From an uncultured Blautia sp. (GTDB taxonomy: Bacteria; Bacillota; Clostridia; Lachnospirales; Lachnospiraceae): DNA of 5,623 nucleotides. The stretch lies in the NCBI GenBank assembly GCA_900539525.1, contig UQCM01000106.1, forward strand, positions 1 to 5,623. The letters are read 5' to 3'. Shown piece after piece: positions 1 to 5,026 of the stretch. The position numbers and the translations under genes are program-made. How positions within the stretch are numbered: position 1 is the first letter of the stretch; every line of letters begins with the position of its first letter. The notes below the pieces were generated by a model. The model did not search any database. It was given only the letters and a program-made list of their open reading frames with translations, and was not told the DNA's origin.

Positions 1-146
1 CTGTGCTGCCGAGCCTGTATGAAGATATTCAGAAAATTGCCTATGTCGAAAGGCGTAGTGTCAGTGAGTTGCTTAGTGATCTGATGCTGCAGTATCGGAA
101 TCAGCAGAAATCGGTGCTTTCGGAGTATGAAAAGGTCAGAAAATGA
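1..146 (+). CDS. RHH-type DNA-binding protein, C-terminal part (5' end outside window)
   Basis: An open frame enters from the left edge (first whole codon at 3) and ends at TGA 144-146, giving 47 visible residues. The visible part reads LPSLYEDIQKIAYVERRS, then a VSELLSDLMLQYR helix and a charged tail ending in EYEKVRK. A short strand-like start followed by two helices, with the 'RRSVSEL' turn between them, is the pattern of ribbon-helix-helix (CopG/Arc-like) proteins. From family knowledge, short proteins of this style often lie next to a ParA-type ATPase on Firmicutes integrative elements and plasmids, so a partition or copy-control role is possible, but no ParA is visible here. It is followed directly by two palindromes (150-196) that could be its binding site or its transcript end. 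The RHH family is fairly likely; the specific role is uncertain. Confidence 0.68.
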   Translation, partial: VLPSLYEDIQKIAYVERRSVSELLSDLMLQYRNQQKSVLSEYEKVRK

Positions 147-149
147 AAG

Positions 150-168
150 AGGCAACTCAGAGTTGCCT
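150..168. repeat. Perfect inverted repeat A (8-bp arms, 3-nt loop)
   Basis: AGGCAACT (150-157) and AGTTGCCT (161-168) are exact reverse complements around CAG. The repeat starts 3 nt after the stop of the upstream RHH gene and abuts a second, larger inverted repeat. There is no U-run after it, so a standard intrinsic terminator is not supported. It may be a protein-binding palindrome or an RNA stem in the 3' end of the upstream transcript. Confidence 0.8.
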
Positions 169-196
169 AGATGTAAACCACGTGTGGTTTACATCT
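169..196. repeat. Perfect inverted repeat B (12-bp arms, 4-nt loop)
   Basis: AGATGTAAACCA (169-180) and TGGTTTACATCT (185-196) are exact reverse complements around CGTG. It begins at the base after inverted repeat A, with no spacer. Being only 38 nt from the Xre start at 234 and lacking a U-tract, it could be an operator for the Xre protein or for the upstream RHH protein, or a stem that separates the two genes. The choice between these is inference. Confidence 0.8.
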
Positions 197-218
197 AATG
201 GGATCTGAATGTAGAATC

Positions 219-223
219 AGGAG
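219..223 (+). promoter_or_regulatory. Shine-Dalgarno site AGGAG deciding the Xre start
   Basis: AGGAG lies 10 nt before ATG 234. The upstream in-frame ATG at 198 has no purine-rich site before it, only the right arm of inverted repeat B, so translation most likely starts at 234. Confidence 0.7.
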
Positions 224-233
224 TGTAAAGCAC

Positions 234-704
234 ATGACCCTTAGAGAAAAACTGATCGTATTAAGAGATAAAGCTGGAATCTCACAAATGACGCTGGCTC
301 ATCAGCTCGGTGTGTCCAGGCAGGCGGTTTCTCGCTGGGAAAGAGGGGATGCAACGCCATCAATGGACAAGCTGAAGGCGCTGGCGAAGATCTACGGCGT
401 ATCGTTGGATTGGCTGTGCAGTGATGCTTCCGATGCTGGCGCGTTGGTACAGGAAAAGAACCTAGACGAGCGCGATCCAGTATGCAACAGCGAGTTACCT
501 ACAGAAGATAAGCCTAAAAAACGCAAAAAATGGGCGATTATCATCGGGGTAATTATAGTGGGTGTGCTTCTTTCTGCTTATGTTGTATTGAGTAAAAAAG
601 CAGGATCGTTTTTGAGTACGGCAAAACAAATAAATGATTTAGAAGAAGAAAATGTAAATAATGCGCCAGAAAGTGGTTTTGAGTTTGACTGGCAGGGGGA
701 ATGA
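234..704 (+). CDS. Membrane-anchored Xre-family HTH regulator
   Basis: The protein is 156 residues long from ATG 234. Residues 3-62 form a typical Xre/Cro HTH_3 domain: LREKLIVLRDKAGISQ, then LAHQLGVSRQAVSRWERG (recognition helix about 28-38), then PSMDKLKALAKIYGVSLDWL. A polar linker (about 63-92) leads to a basic stretch, KPKKRKK (93-99), and one hydrophobic helix (100-119). About 37 acidic residues follow. By the positive-inside rule the HTH is cytoplasmic and the tail, ending in FEFDWQGE, is outside. From family knowledge Xre proteins repress or activate nearby operons; a membrane tether suggests response to an outside or envelope signal, which is inference. The stop directly abuts the next ATG, so it is co-transcribed with the secreted protein gene. 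An upstream in-frame ATG (198) would add 12 residues but lacks a ribosome site. Confidence 0.88.
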   Translation: MTLREKLIVLRDKAGISQMTLAHQLGVSRQAVSRWERGDATPSMDKLKALAKIYGVSLDWLCSDASDAGALVQEKNLDERDPVCNSELPTEDKPKKRKKWAIIIGVIIVGVLLSAYVVLSKKAGSFLSTAKQINDLEEENVNNAPESGFEFDWQGE

Positions 705-1103
705 ATGATGAAATTAAGAAGAACGTTGTGTTTTGTAGTGGCGATTTCCATTGTTTTCGGCTGTGTTGGAATGGTGGCAGCGGAAGATGTGCCGAAGGTT
801 GCTGCTGTAGAACGAGCAACCGGGAGCTTTAAGACTACGGTAAAGCCAGGGGTGATTGCGAAGCGGACAACAAAGCTTCCCTTGGAGGCGGGCGAAGAAG
901 TAACAATTAAGGCAACGTATTCACCGTATTCGGTGAGCGTAGATGTTGGCTTGATTGATTCGGATGGAATTTTTCATTTTATAACTGTCAGTGACGGGAT
1001 TATTGACGAAAAAATTGCTGTTACAGAGAGAGGTAACTATACTTTTGCCATTAGGAATAATGGTAGCGTAGATATTGAAGTTTCTGGGTATGTGAACTAC
1101 TAA
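705..1103 (+). CDS. Small Sec-secreted protein, unknown function (beta-rich)
   Basis: The protein has 132 residues and begins with a clear signal peptide: MMKLRR, a hydrophobic core to about residue 24, and a VAA|ED cleavage site after residue 26. The mature part is about 106 residues, has no cysteine, and is rich in alternating strand patterns: TTKLPLEAGEEVTIKA, VSVDVGLIDSDG, GNYTFAIRNNGS and a final VEVSGYV-like strand (IEVSGYVNY). This resembles a small beta-sandwich of the kind seen in pre-peptidase C-terminal or carbohydrate-binding-like domains, but I do not recognise the family. ATG 705 directly follows the Xre stop; a second ATG at 708 gives better spacing to the purine tract AGGGGG at 694-699, so the true start may be the second Met. 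A lipoprotein alternative (FGC at residues 18-20) is weaker because Phe is unusual before the Gly-Cys. Likely an exported effector, ligand or envelope protein; function not known. Confidence 0.82.
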   Translation: MMKLRRTLCFVVAISIVFGCVGMVAAEDVPKVAAVERATGSFKTTVKPGVIAKRTTKLPLEAGEEVTIKATYSPYSVSVDVGLIDSDGIFHFITVSDGIIDEKIAVTERGNYTFAIRNNGSVDIEVSGYVNY

Positions 1104-1115
1104 ACTATTATAACG

Positions 1116-1146
1116 ATATCTTAAAAGCGGCCGCTTTTTTAGATAT
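1116..1146 (+). terminator. Two-part stem-loop with T6 run, possible weak terminator or attenuator
   Basis: An outer arm ATATCT (1116-1121) matches AGATAT (1141-1146), and inside it lies a perfect 16-bp palindrome (1123-1138) with core GCGGCCGC. Six Ts (1135-1140) form part of the descending side. As an RNA hairpin it has two 6-bp helices with a small internal loop and a GGCC loop, so it is only moderately stable. It sits 12 nt after the stop of the first secreted protein gene and before a possible promoter for the second, so partial termination is plausible. A DNA operator palindrome is the main alternative. Confidence 0.4.
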
Positions 1147-1155
1147 AGGAACCTG

Positions 1156-1185
1156 TTGAACAGACCGTTTATTTTGCCAAATAAT
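1156..1185 (+). promoter_or_regulatory. Possible sigma-A-type promoter for the second secreted protein gene
   Basis: TTGAAC (1156-1161, 4 of 6 to consensus) and AATAAT (1180-1185, 5 of 6) are separated by 18 nt. A start near 1192 would give a short leader containing or just preceding AAAGGA (1195-1200). The fit is modest and the region is AT-rich, so chance is a real alternative. Confidence 0.33.
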
Positions 1186-1208
1186 ACAAAAGAGAAAGGA
1201 TATAACCG

Positions 1209-1655
1209 ATGAAAATTAAGAAAAGATCGATTGTAACGTTTCTCCTGCTGGTCGCAATGGTAGCGACTATGTGTGTTGGCTATGTAAGCGCACATGGTAC
1301 AGAAACGGTCTCTCCGCTGGCCGATGAATATGAGCATTACAGATTCTGGCTCTCGTGTCCCGCTGGTGGAACCACTGATCTTGCTACGGAGCGGGAAAAA
1401 CGGGCTGCCGTAAAGAATGCATTTTATGATCTACAGACGGTGACAAACACCACTGGTTTGTCTTTCTATGTTAACGTAAGATCTGGAAACGGCTCTACAA
1501 TTGTGGGGTATGCAGCAGAACGGACGGCAGAAGGTGCGTTCTTTGTGAACTATCGATCTGGATATGGAAGTGTAGGAACCAAATATTGTCCATCTGCGCA
1601 GACGGACAACGATGCTACAAAGCCTGTTTACATTGAGGGTGAGTGGCGCCCGTAA
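1209..1655 (+). CDS. Small Sec-secreted protein with internal repeat, DUF2712/lactococcin-972-like in style
   Basis: The protein has 148 residues. The start is ATG 1209, 8 nt after AAAGGA. MKIKKR, a hydrophobic core and VSA|HG give a signal peptide cut after residue 28, leaving about 120 residues. The mature part has an acidic, aromatic segment (DEYEHYRFWLSC), a helical charged region (ATEREKRAAVKNAFYDL), and then a strand-rich half. That half carries two copies of one motif: FYVNVRSGNGS (86-96) and FFVNYRSGYGS (111-121). The only mature cysteines are C50 and C127, a likely disulfide pair outside the cell. The C-terminus VYIEGEWRP recalls the 'xGxW' end of DUF2712-type secreted proteins. That family and lactococcin 972 are small beta-rich exported proteins encoded next to ABC transporters, but the match here is by style, not by a recognised signature. 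It could be a bacteriocin-like effector or an envelope/adhesion protein. Confidence 0.8.
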   Translation: MKIKKRSIVTFLLLVAMVATMCVGYVSAHGTETVSPLADEYEHYRFWLSCPAGGTTDLATEREKRAAVKNAFYDLQTVTNTTGLSFYVNVRSGNGSTIVGYAAERTAEGAFFVNYRSGYGSVGTKYCPSAQTDNDATKPVYIEGEWRP

Positions 1656-1663
1656 AAAGTGAG

Positions 1664-1697
1664 ATATCAGGGAGGAGATTACTCTCCTCCCTGATAT
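1664..1697 (+). terminator. 15-bp perfect hairpin with tetraloop, no U-tract
   Basis: Bases 1664-1678 are the exact reverse complement of 1683-1697, with loop TTAC. The stem contains GGGAGGAG on the left arm. It begins 8 nt after the stop of the second secreted protein gene and ends 42 nt before the lipoprotein start. The following bases, GCTAGTG, give no U-run, so Rho-independent termination is doubtful on the + strand. A 3' stabiliser or RNA-processing barrier that keeps the secreted-protein message more abundant than the transporter message is equally possible. Confidence 0.45.
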
Positions 1698-1728
1698 GCT
1701 AGTGTAACAATGGACGGACATATAAGTC

Positions 1729-1734
1729 GAGGTG
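1729..1734 (+). promoter_or_regulatory. Shine-Dalgarno site GAGGTG deciding the lipoprotein start
   Basis: GAGGTG ends 5 nt before ATG 1740. The alternative in-frame ATG at 1710 has no such site and would put ten polar residues before the signal peptide, so 1740 is preferred. Confidence 0.7.
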
Positions 1735-1739
1735 TTTAC

Positions 1740-2615
1740 ATGAAACAAAAGGCCATTTTTACGTGTGCACTGTGCATTCTTCTGTGCGTGTGTGGCTGTA
1801 CGGCAAGAACCGCAGGCGAGATACAGCGCACAGACAAAGAAAGTCAGGCGGAAACCAATGCAGCAGGTGTTGCGCAGGAGGATTCTACCAAAACACCTGT
1901 AGAGAAGGAAGCGGCAGAGTGGCCAACAGCGGAGGAAATCAGAACGACCATTGCAGCAGAACAGGCGGAGGTCTATTGGCTTGCGGATGCGATTCAGGTT
2001 CCGGAGCAGATGAACTGTTATACCGTCGATGCGCTGGATATGGAACTGTTTTGGGACACTCTGAAAGAAAAACTGCAAAATGAAGAAGGCACGATAGAGA
2101 GCGGCACATTGGAGATTTTTAATGGGGCGGAACAGATACAAACCATTTTGGAAGAACTGAGCAATGCCACCGGTGCGGCATTTGTTGAGACAAGCGTAAC
2201 GGAAGAAAATACAACGATTCAGTGCCGCTATGCGCAGGCTGTAGATGGCGTTGTTCTGGATACAGAGGGATATATGCCGGGCGGCGCAGAGGTGATTCCC
2301 GGTACACGGGTTGACGTGTACGAGAATGGACGTGTTTCCATCCAGAATCCCCTGTGTGTGGGGCAGAAGACCCGGACATTGCGCAAAGCTGATTTAATGG
2401 ATACAGAAGAGATTCAAGCTCTTTGCAGAATTTATTATGAAAGCTATGGACTGCCTTGTGTTACGGTCGTGACGGGGCTTGGGCTGGTCTATTATAACGC
2501 TGATGGGGAGCTGCGTCCAGCATGGAGCTTGGAAGAGACCTGGTATCCATCGGAGAACGGGCATATTACAAGTCAGATGCTGGATGGACAAACAGGAGAA
2601 TATCTGCGTCAGTAG
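1740..2615 (+). CDS. Lipoprotein, possible immunity or sensor component of the ABC system
   Basis: The protein has 291 residues from ATG 1740. MKQK, a hydrophobic core and V-C-G-C give a type II signal peptide with lipidated Cys20 (Cys at -2 is slightly unusual). A low-complexity polar linker rich in Ala, Glu, Thr and Gln (about 21-65) would lift the folded part off the membrane. The body is mixed alpha/beta. Near the end, ADGELRPAWSLEETW and then MLDGQTGEYLRQ resemble the 'x-L-x-PAW ... DA-x-TGE' ending of YycI/PepSY-like extracytoplasmic proteins; this is a resemblance, not a firm family call. Its TAG overlaps the Shine-Dalgarno site of the next permease gene, so it is translated together with the transporter. 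By position it matches LanI lipoproteins placed beside LanFEG transporters, which bind the producer's own peptide. That role is inferred. A sensor or transporter-assisting role is the alternative. Confidence 0.82.
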   Translation: MKQKAIFTCALCILLCVCGCTARTAGEIQRTDKESQAETNAAGVAQEDSTKTPVEKEAAEWPTAEEIRTTIAAEQAEVYWLADAIQVPEQMNCYTVDALDMELFWDTLKEKLQNEEGTIESGTLEIFNGAEQIQTILEELSNATGAAFVETSVTEENTTIQCRYAQAVDGVVLDTEGYMPGGAEVIPGTRVDVYENGRVSIQNPLCVGQKTRTLRKADLMDTEEIQALCRIYYESYGLPCVTVVTGLGLVYYNADGELRPAWSLEETWYPSENGHITSQMLDGQTGEYLRQ

Positions 2616-2619
2616 GAGG
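2614..2619 (+). promoter_or_regulatory. Consensus Shine-Dalgarno AGGAGG overlapping the lipoprotein stop
   Basis: AGGAGG shares two bases with the TAG stop (2613-2615) of the lipoprotein gene and lies 7 nt before ATG 2627. This fixes the permease start and indicates translational coupling. Confidence 0.85.
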
Positions 2620-2626
2620 CCGCCAT

Positions 2627-3385
2627 ATGCTTCGCTATCAATTAAAAAACACGATCTATACGCCTGCTATGGCTGCTGCTATACTTGTTCAGTGCTTCTT
2701 TATGATGGTAGGACTATATCCAAAGGCGAACGCTGATATGGTATATAATTTGCAGCAATCAATGACACTGGGCTATGGATGGCTGTTTATCTCAGTCACA
2801 TCAGTTGTGCCGCTTTGCTTTTTCCTTCACTTCGGCGGCAGACGGCAGGAGATTTATATGGCTGTTTCCCGCAGCACTTACCGTACCTATGTAAGAGCAT
2901 CTGCACTGAACGCGGTTCTTTCTGGTATGGCGGTAGCCGTTGGCGCATGCCTGCTTTTTACAATCATCTGCGGTATATGGAGTAGTGATATGACACCTTT
3001 CTTTGGAGTGGGGATGGGCGCACAGGAGGACGGTGTATGGGGATGGCTGACAAAACATCCAGAGCTGCGCTACGCTGCAATGTGCGGTATCTATATGATC
3101 CAAGGCGGACTATGGCCGATGGTGTCGCTGAGCTGCTTCGGATTTACAGAGAATACATATATGTCTGTGGCTATTCCATTTACACTGCGAACAATTCTAA
3201 ACTATTTAGCACAGATGCTGGAATTGACAATGCTTTCCCCTGTCATGACGCGGCTGATTTCTACATCTGCCGCGCAGCTGCCATGGGGCGGATTTATATA
3301 TTTGCTTGGGTATGTGGTTCTGGTGTGGTGTGTGTGTATTGGAAGCTGGGTACTCCGACTTCGTAGGGAGGTGCGCGGTGGGTAG
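2627..3385 (+). CDS. ABC-2-type transporter permease (first subunit)
   Basis: The protein has 252 residues starting MLRYQLKNTIY. About six membrane helices can be seen: roughly 12-31, 49-69, 95-118, 148-172, 178-198 and 220-243. The soluble start YQLKN and the cytoplasmic loop after helix 2 (GGRRQEIYMAVSRSTYRTY) fit ABC-2 permeases of the BcrB/LanE/LanG group, where this loop contacts the ATPase; 'RRxEIYMAVSRSxY' is like the 'GxSRxxxF' loop common in that group. The segment between helices 3 and 4 (about 119-147) is an outside loop. The basic tail LRLRREVRGG overlaps the next start by 8 nt. It should form the membrane channel with the second permease and the ATPase encoded at 4254. The substrate cannot be read from sequence; a peptide or a membrane-active compound is the usual family substrate. 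Confidence 0.85.
   Translation: MLRYQLKNTIYTPAMAAAILVQCFFMMVGLYPKANADMVYNLQQSMTLGYGWLFISVTSVVPLCFFLHFGGRRQEIYMAVSRSTYRTYVRASALNAVLSGMAVAVGACLLFTIICGIWSSDMTPFFGVGMGAQEDGVWGWLTKHPELRYAAMCGIYMIQGGLWPMVSLSCFGFTENTYMSVAIPFTLRTILNYLAQMLELTMLSPVMTRLISTSAAQLPWGGFIYLLGYVVLVWCVCIGSWVLRLRREVRGG
3365..3371 (+). promoter_or_regulatory. Shine-Dalgarno AGGGAGG that supports a GTG start
   Basis: AGGGAGG lies inside the end of the first permease gene and 6 nt before GTG 3378. No ATG in the second permease frame is near this site, so GTG is the best start. Confidence 0.8.
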
Positions 3386-4196
3386 AGCTGTATTCAATGG
3401 ATTCAGGAAACTGCTGTGTTCTTCAAAATTGTATATTACAGCGGTGATCCTGTTTTCGTGCATTTACACGGGCTTTGGCGGAATCAATGGATATCTGATG
3501 CGACAGGGACAAACAGTTCAGGCGGGAGAATTGTTTGTTTTTGGAATGGATAGCTGGATTCCTCAACTGATTATAACAGTGGCGTTCCTGATTTTGGTTA
3601 ACGATATCCCATTTGGGAAGAGCGGCGCACAACTGCAACTTATCCGCAGCAGCCGAAGTCGCTGGCTATTGGGACAAACCCTGTCTGGCTTTTCTACAGC
3701 AGCCGTGTATCTGATATTGGTGGAACTGTTGTTTGTAGTAACCACTGTTCGAAATCTATCTTTTTCCGACGAGTGGAGCCAGCCGGTGATTCTGGCTGCT
3801 CGTCTTGGGAAATGTACAGCTATTGGGATTGAGACAGCTGTTCGATTTCCTATGAGTGTATTAATGAATAAATCGGCGTGGGCAGTTTTTGGTGTAGCAT
3901 GGCTGTATGCGTGGCTCTTATATGGATTTTTCTGCTTGATTTTGATTGTAAGCAACTTGAAATTTCATACAAATGTCGGATATATGCTCGTAGTACTCTG
4001 TTTGATCTTTAAGCGATTTCTGGAGTATGTACCGGAAGTATCACTTTTGAAGTACATATCCCCTTGCGACGTGGCAAGTATTTCTGCACGACCGATAACT
4101 GCGGTAAATGTGATATACACTGTACTGTTTTTCTTAGTAGCAGATTGGATACTATGGCGTGCAGCCAGGCGCCAGATGGAGCAGGTGGACTTGTAG
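3378..4196 (+). CDS. ABC-2-type transporter permease (second subunit), GTG start
   Basis: The protein has 272 residues from GTG 3378 (GRAVFNGFRKLL...), overlapping the end of the first permease by 8 nt. A longer version from ATG 3306 would lie wholly inside the first permease gene and lacks a ribosome site. Six hydrophobic helices are visible at about 18-40, 60-77, 100-124, 167-193, 200-215 and 243-260. The FRKLLCSSKLYI beginning, a short helix 2 followed by the basic loop QLIRSSRSRWLLGQ (cytoplasmic, likely the ATPase contact), and a basic end (WRAARRQMEQVDL) match the layout of the first permease. The two are probably distant paralogues forming a heterodimer, as in LanE/LanG. The 57-nt gap to the ATPase gene shows no promoter or terminator, so one transcript is likely. 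Substrate unknown. Confidence 0.83.
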   Translation: MGRAVFNGFRKLLCSSKLYITAVILFSCIYTGFGGINGYLMRQGQTVQAGELFVFGMDSWIPQLIITVAFLILVNDIPFGKSGAQLQLIRSSRSRWLLGQTLSGFSTAAVYLILVELLFVVTTVRNLSFSDEWSQPVILAARLGKCTAIGIETAVRFPMSVLMNKSAWAVFGVAWLYAWLLYGFFCLILIVSNLKFHTNVGYMLVVLCLIFKRFLEYVPEVSLLKYISPCDVASISARPITAVNVIYTVLFFLVADWILWRAARRQMEQVDL

Positions 4197-4253
4197 CAAC
4201 AAAATGAGATCGGGGTAGATGTGAGCCATAATATCGGAGAAAAGGGAACGGTT

Positions 4254-4898
4254 ATGATTGAAATTCAAAATTTGACTAAAGTCTTTCAAGAGCAGACAGT
4301 ATTGCAAAACATCAATGCTACTTTTGATGCAGGTCTCATCCATGGAGTAATTGGAAAGAATGGAGCTGGAAAGACAGTTTTGCTTCGGTTATTGTGCGGC
4401 TTGATGCACCCGTCAAAGGGGCAAGTAATAGTGGATGGGAAGCAATTGGGAAAAGACGTAGACTTCGCACCAGATGCAGGTATCATCATTGAAACGCCGT
4501 GTTTTTTACCGTACCTTTCTGGATTTCAGAACCTCAAGGAATTAGCGTCTATTCGTAATATTATATCTAAAGAAGAAATTGCTGAGGCAATGGAGCAGGT
4601 AAAGCTTGATCCGTCCAGTCGAAAGCACGTTGGAAAGTATTCACTGGGGATGCGTCAGCGGCTTGGGATTGCTCAGGCCATCATGGAGCGTCCCAGATAC
4701 CTCATTCTGGACGAGCCAATGAATGGGCTGGATACGCAGGGAATGGAGGACGTACGAGAGCTTTTACAGAAGCAGAAAGAGACAGGGGTTACGGTAATTC
4801 TTGCCTCTCACAGTATGGAAGATATTCGGCTTCTGTGCGATACGGTGCATCGGATACAAGACGCATCTTTGATACCTTGTACTACAGAATTTTCGTGA
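4254..4898 (+). CDS. ABC transporter ATP-binding protein, BcrA/LanF type with E-loop
   Basis: The protein has 214 residues from ATG 4254, 6 nt after AAGGGA (4242-4247). MIEIQNLTKVF is the usual first strand of ABC ATPases; a GTG at 4221 would add 11 non-conserved residues. Motifs are intact: Walker A GKNGAGKT (34-41), signature SLGMRQRL (130-137), Walker B YLILDEP (149-155), D-loop NGLD (157-160) and the switch His186 in ASHS. Where most ABC proteins carry the Q-loop Gln, it has Glu80 in GIIIETPCFLPYLSG. From family knowledge an 'E-loop' with I-E-x-P-x-F-x-P marks LanF and BcrA-type self-protection transporters. It drives the two permeases encoded just upstream. The C-terminus (VHRIQDASLIPCTTEFS) ends early compared with BcrA-like proteins of about 300 residues and departs from the usual 'V-x-x-M-D-x-G' strand, but all catalytic parts are kept. 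Likely the last gene of the operon. Confidence 0.93.
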   Translation: MIEIQNLTKVFQEQTVLQNINATFDAGLIHGVIGKNGAGKTVLLRLLCGLMHPSKGQVIVDGKQLGKDVDFAPDAGIIIETPCFLPYLSGFQNLKELASIRNIISKEEIAEAMEQVKLDPSSRKHVGKYSLGMRQRLGIAQAIMERPRYLILDEPMNGLDTQGMEDVRELLQKQKETGVTVILASHSMEDIRLLCDTVHRIQDASLIPCTTEFS

Positions 4899-4905
4899 TG
4901 ATACT

Positions 4906-4958
4906 TGAACGCAAGATGGCTGTGCTTTTTAACAAAAAGTACAGCCATCTTGCGTTTA
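4906..4958. terminator. Very long stem-loop between converging genes, likely bidirectional terminator
   Basis: Bases 4908-4923 pair perfectly with 4941-4956 (16 bp). Inside, a G-T pair (4924/4940) and six more pairs (4925-4930 with 4934-4939) close a 3-nt loop AAC. Outside, G4907/T4957 (wobble) and T4906/A4958 extend it to about 25 pairs. It starts 7 nt after the ATPase stop and lies before the end of the minus-strand vapC remnant, the expected place for a terminator serving both directions. U-runs after the stem are short (TTT on the + strand), and the length is greater than most intrinsic terminators, so a repeated palindromic element is the alternative. Confidence 0.6.
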
Positions 4959-5026
4959 GACCCTGTGACTGTAATTGGAACTATGCGGGGCACGCAATGG
5001 GGGAGAAATCCGCAAATGCACGGTGG

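Noticed and set aside
188..217. Promoter for the Xre gene: TTTACA (188-193) and TAGAAT (212-217), 18 nt apart
   Set aside because: Both boxes match 5 of 6, but the start would fall near 224, after the Shine-Dalgarno site at 219-223, leaving the message without its ribosome site. The first box is also simply the right arm of the palindrome.
198..233. Longer Xre protein starting at ATG 198
   Set aside because: No ribosome site precedes it and the extra 12 residues lie outside the HTH domain; ATG 234 has AGGAG at good spacing.
705..1655. Lantibiotic or other modified-peptide precursor
   Set aside because: Both small proteins carry Sec signal peptides and have 106-120-residue mature parts with few or no cysteines; no modification enzyme or double-glycine leader is present.
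4808..4993. Minus-strand 61-residue frame beginning MPRIVPITVTG, which briefly recalls serine-recombinase starts
   Set aside because: The resemblance is limited to a few residues; the frame runs through the long stem-loop and into the ATPase gene on the opposite strand and has no recombinase motif.
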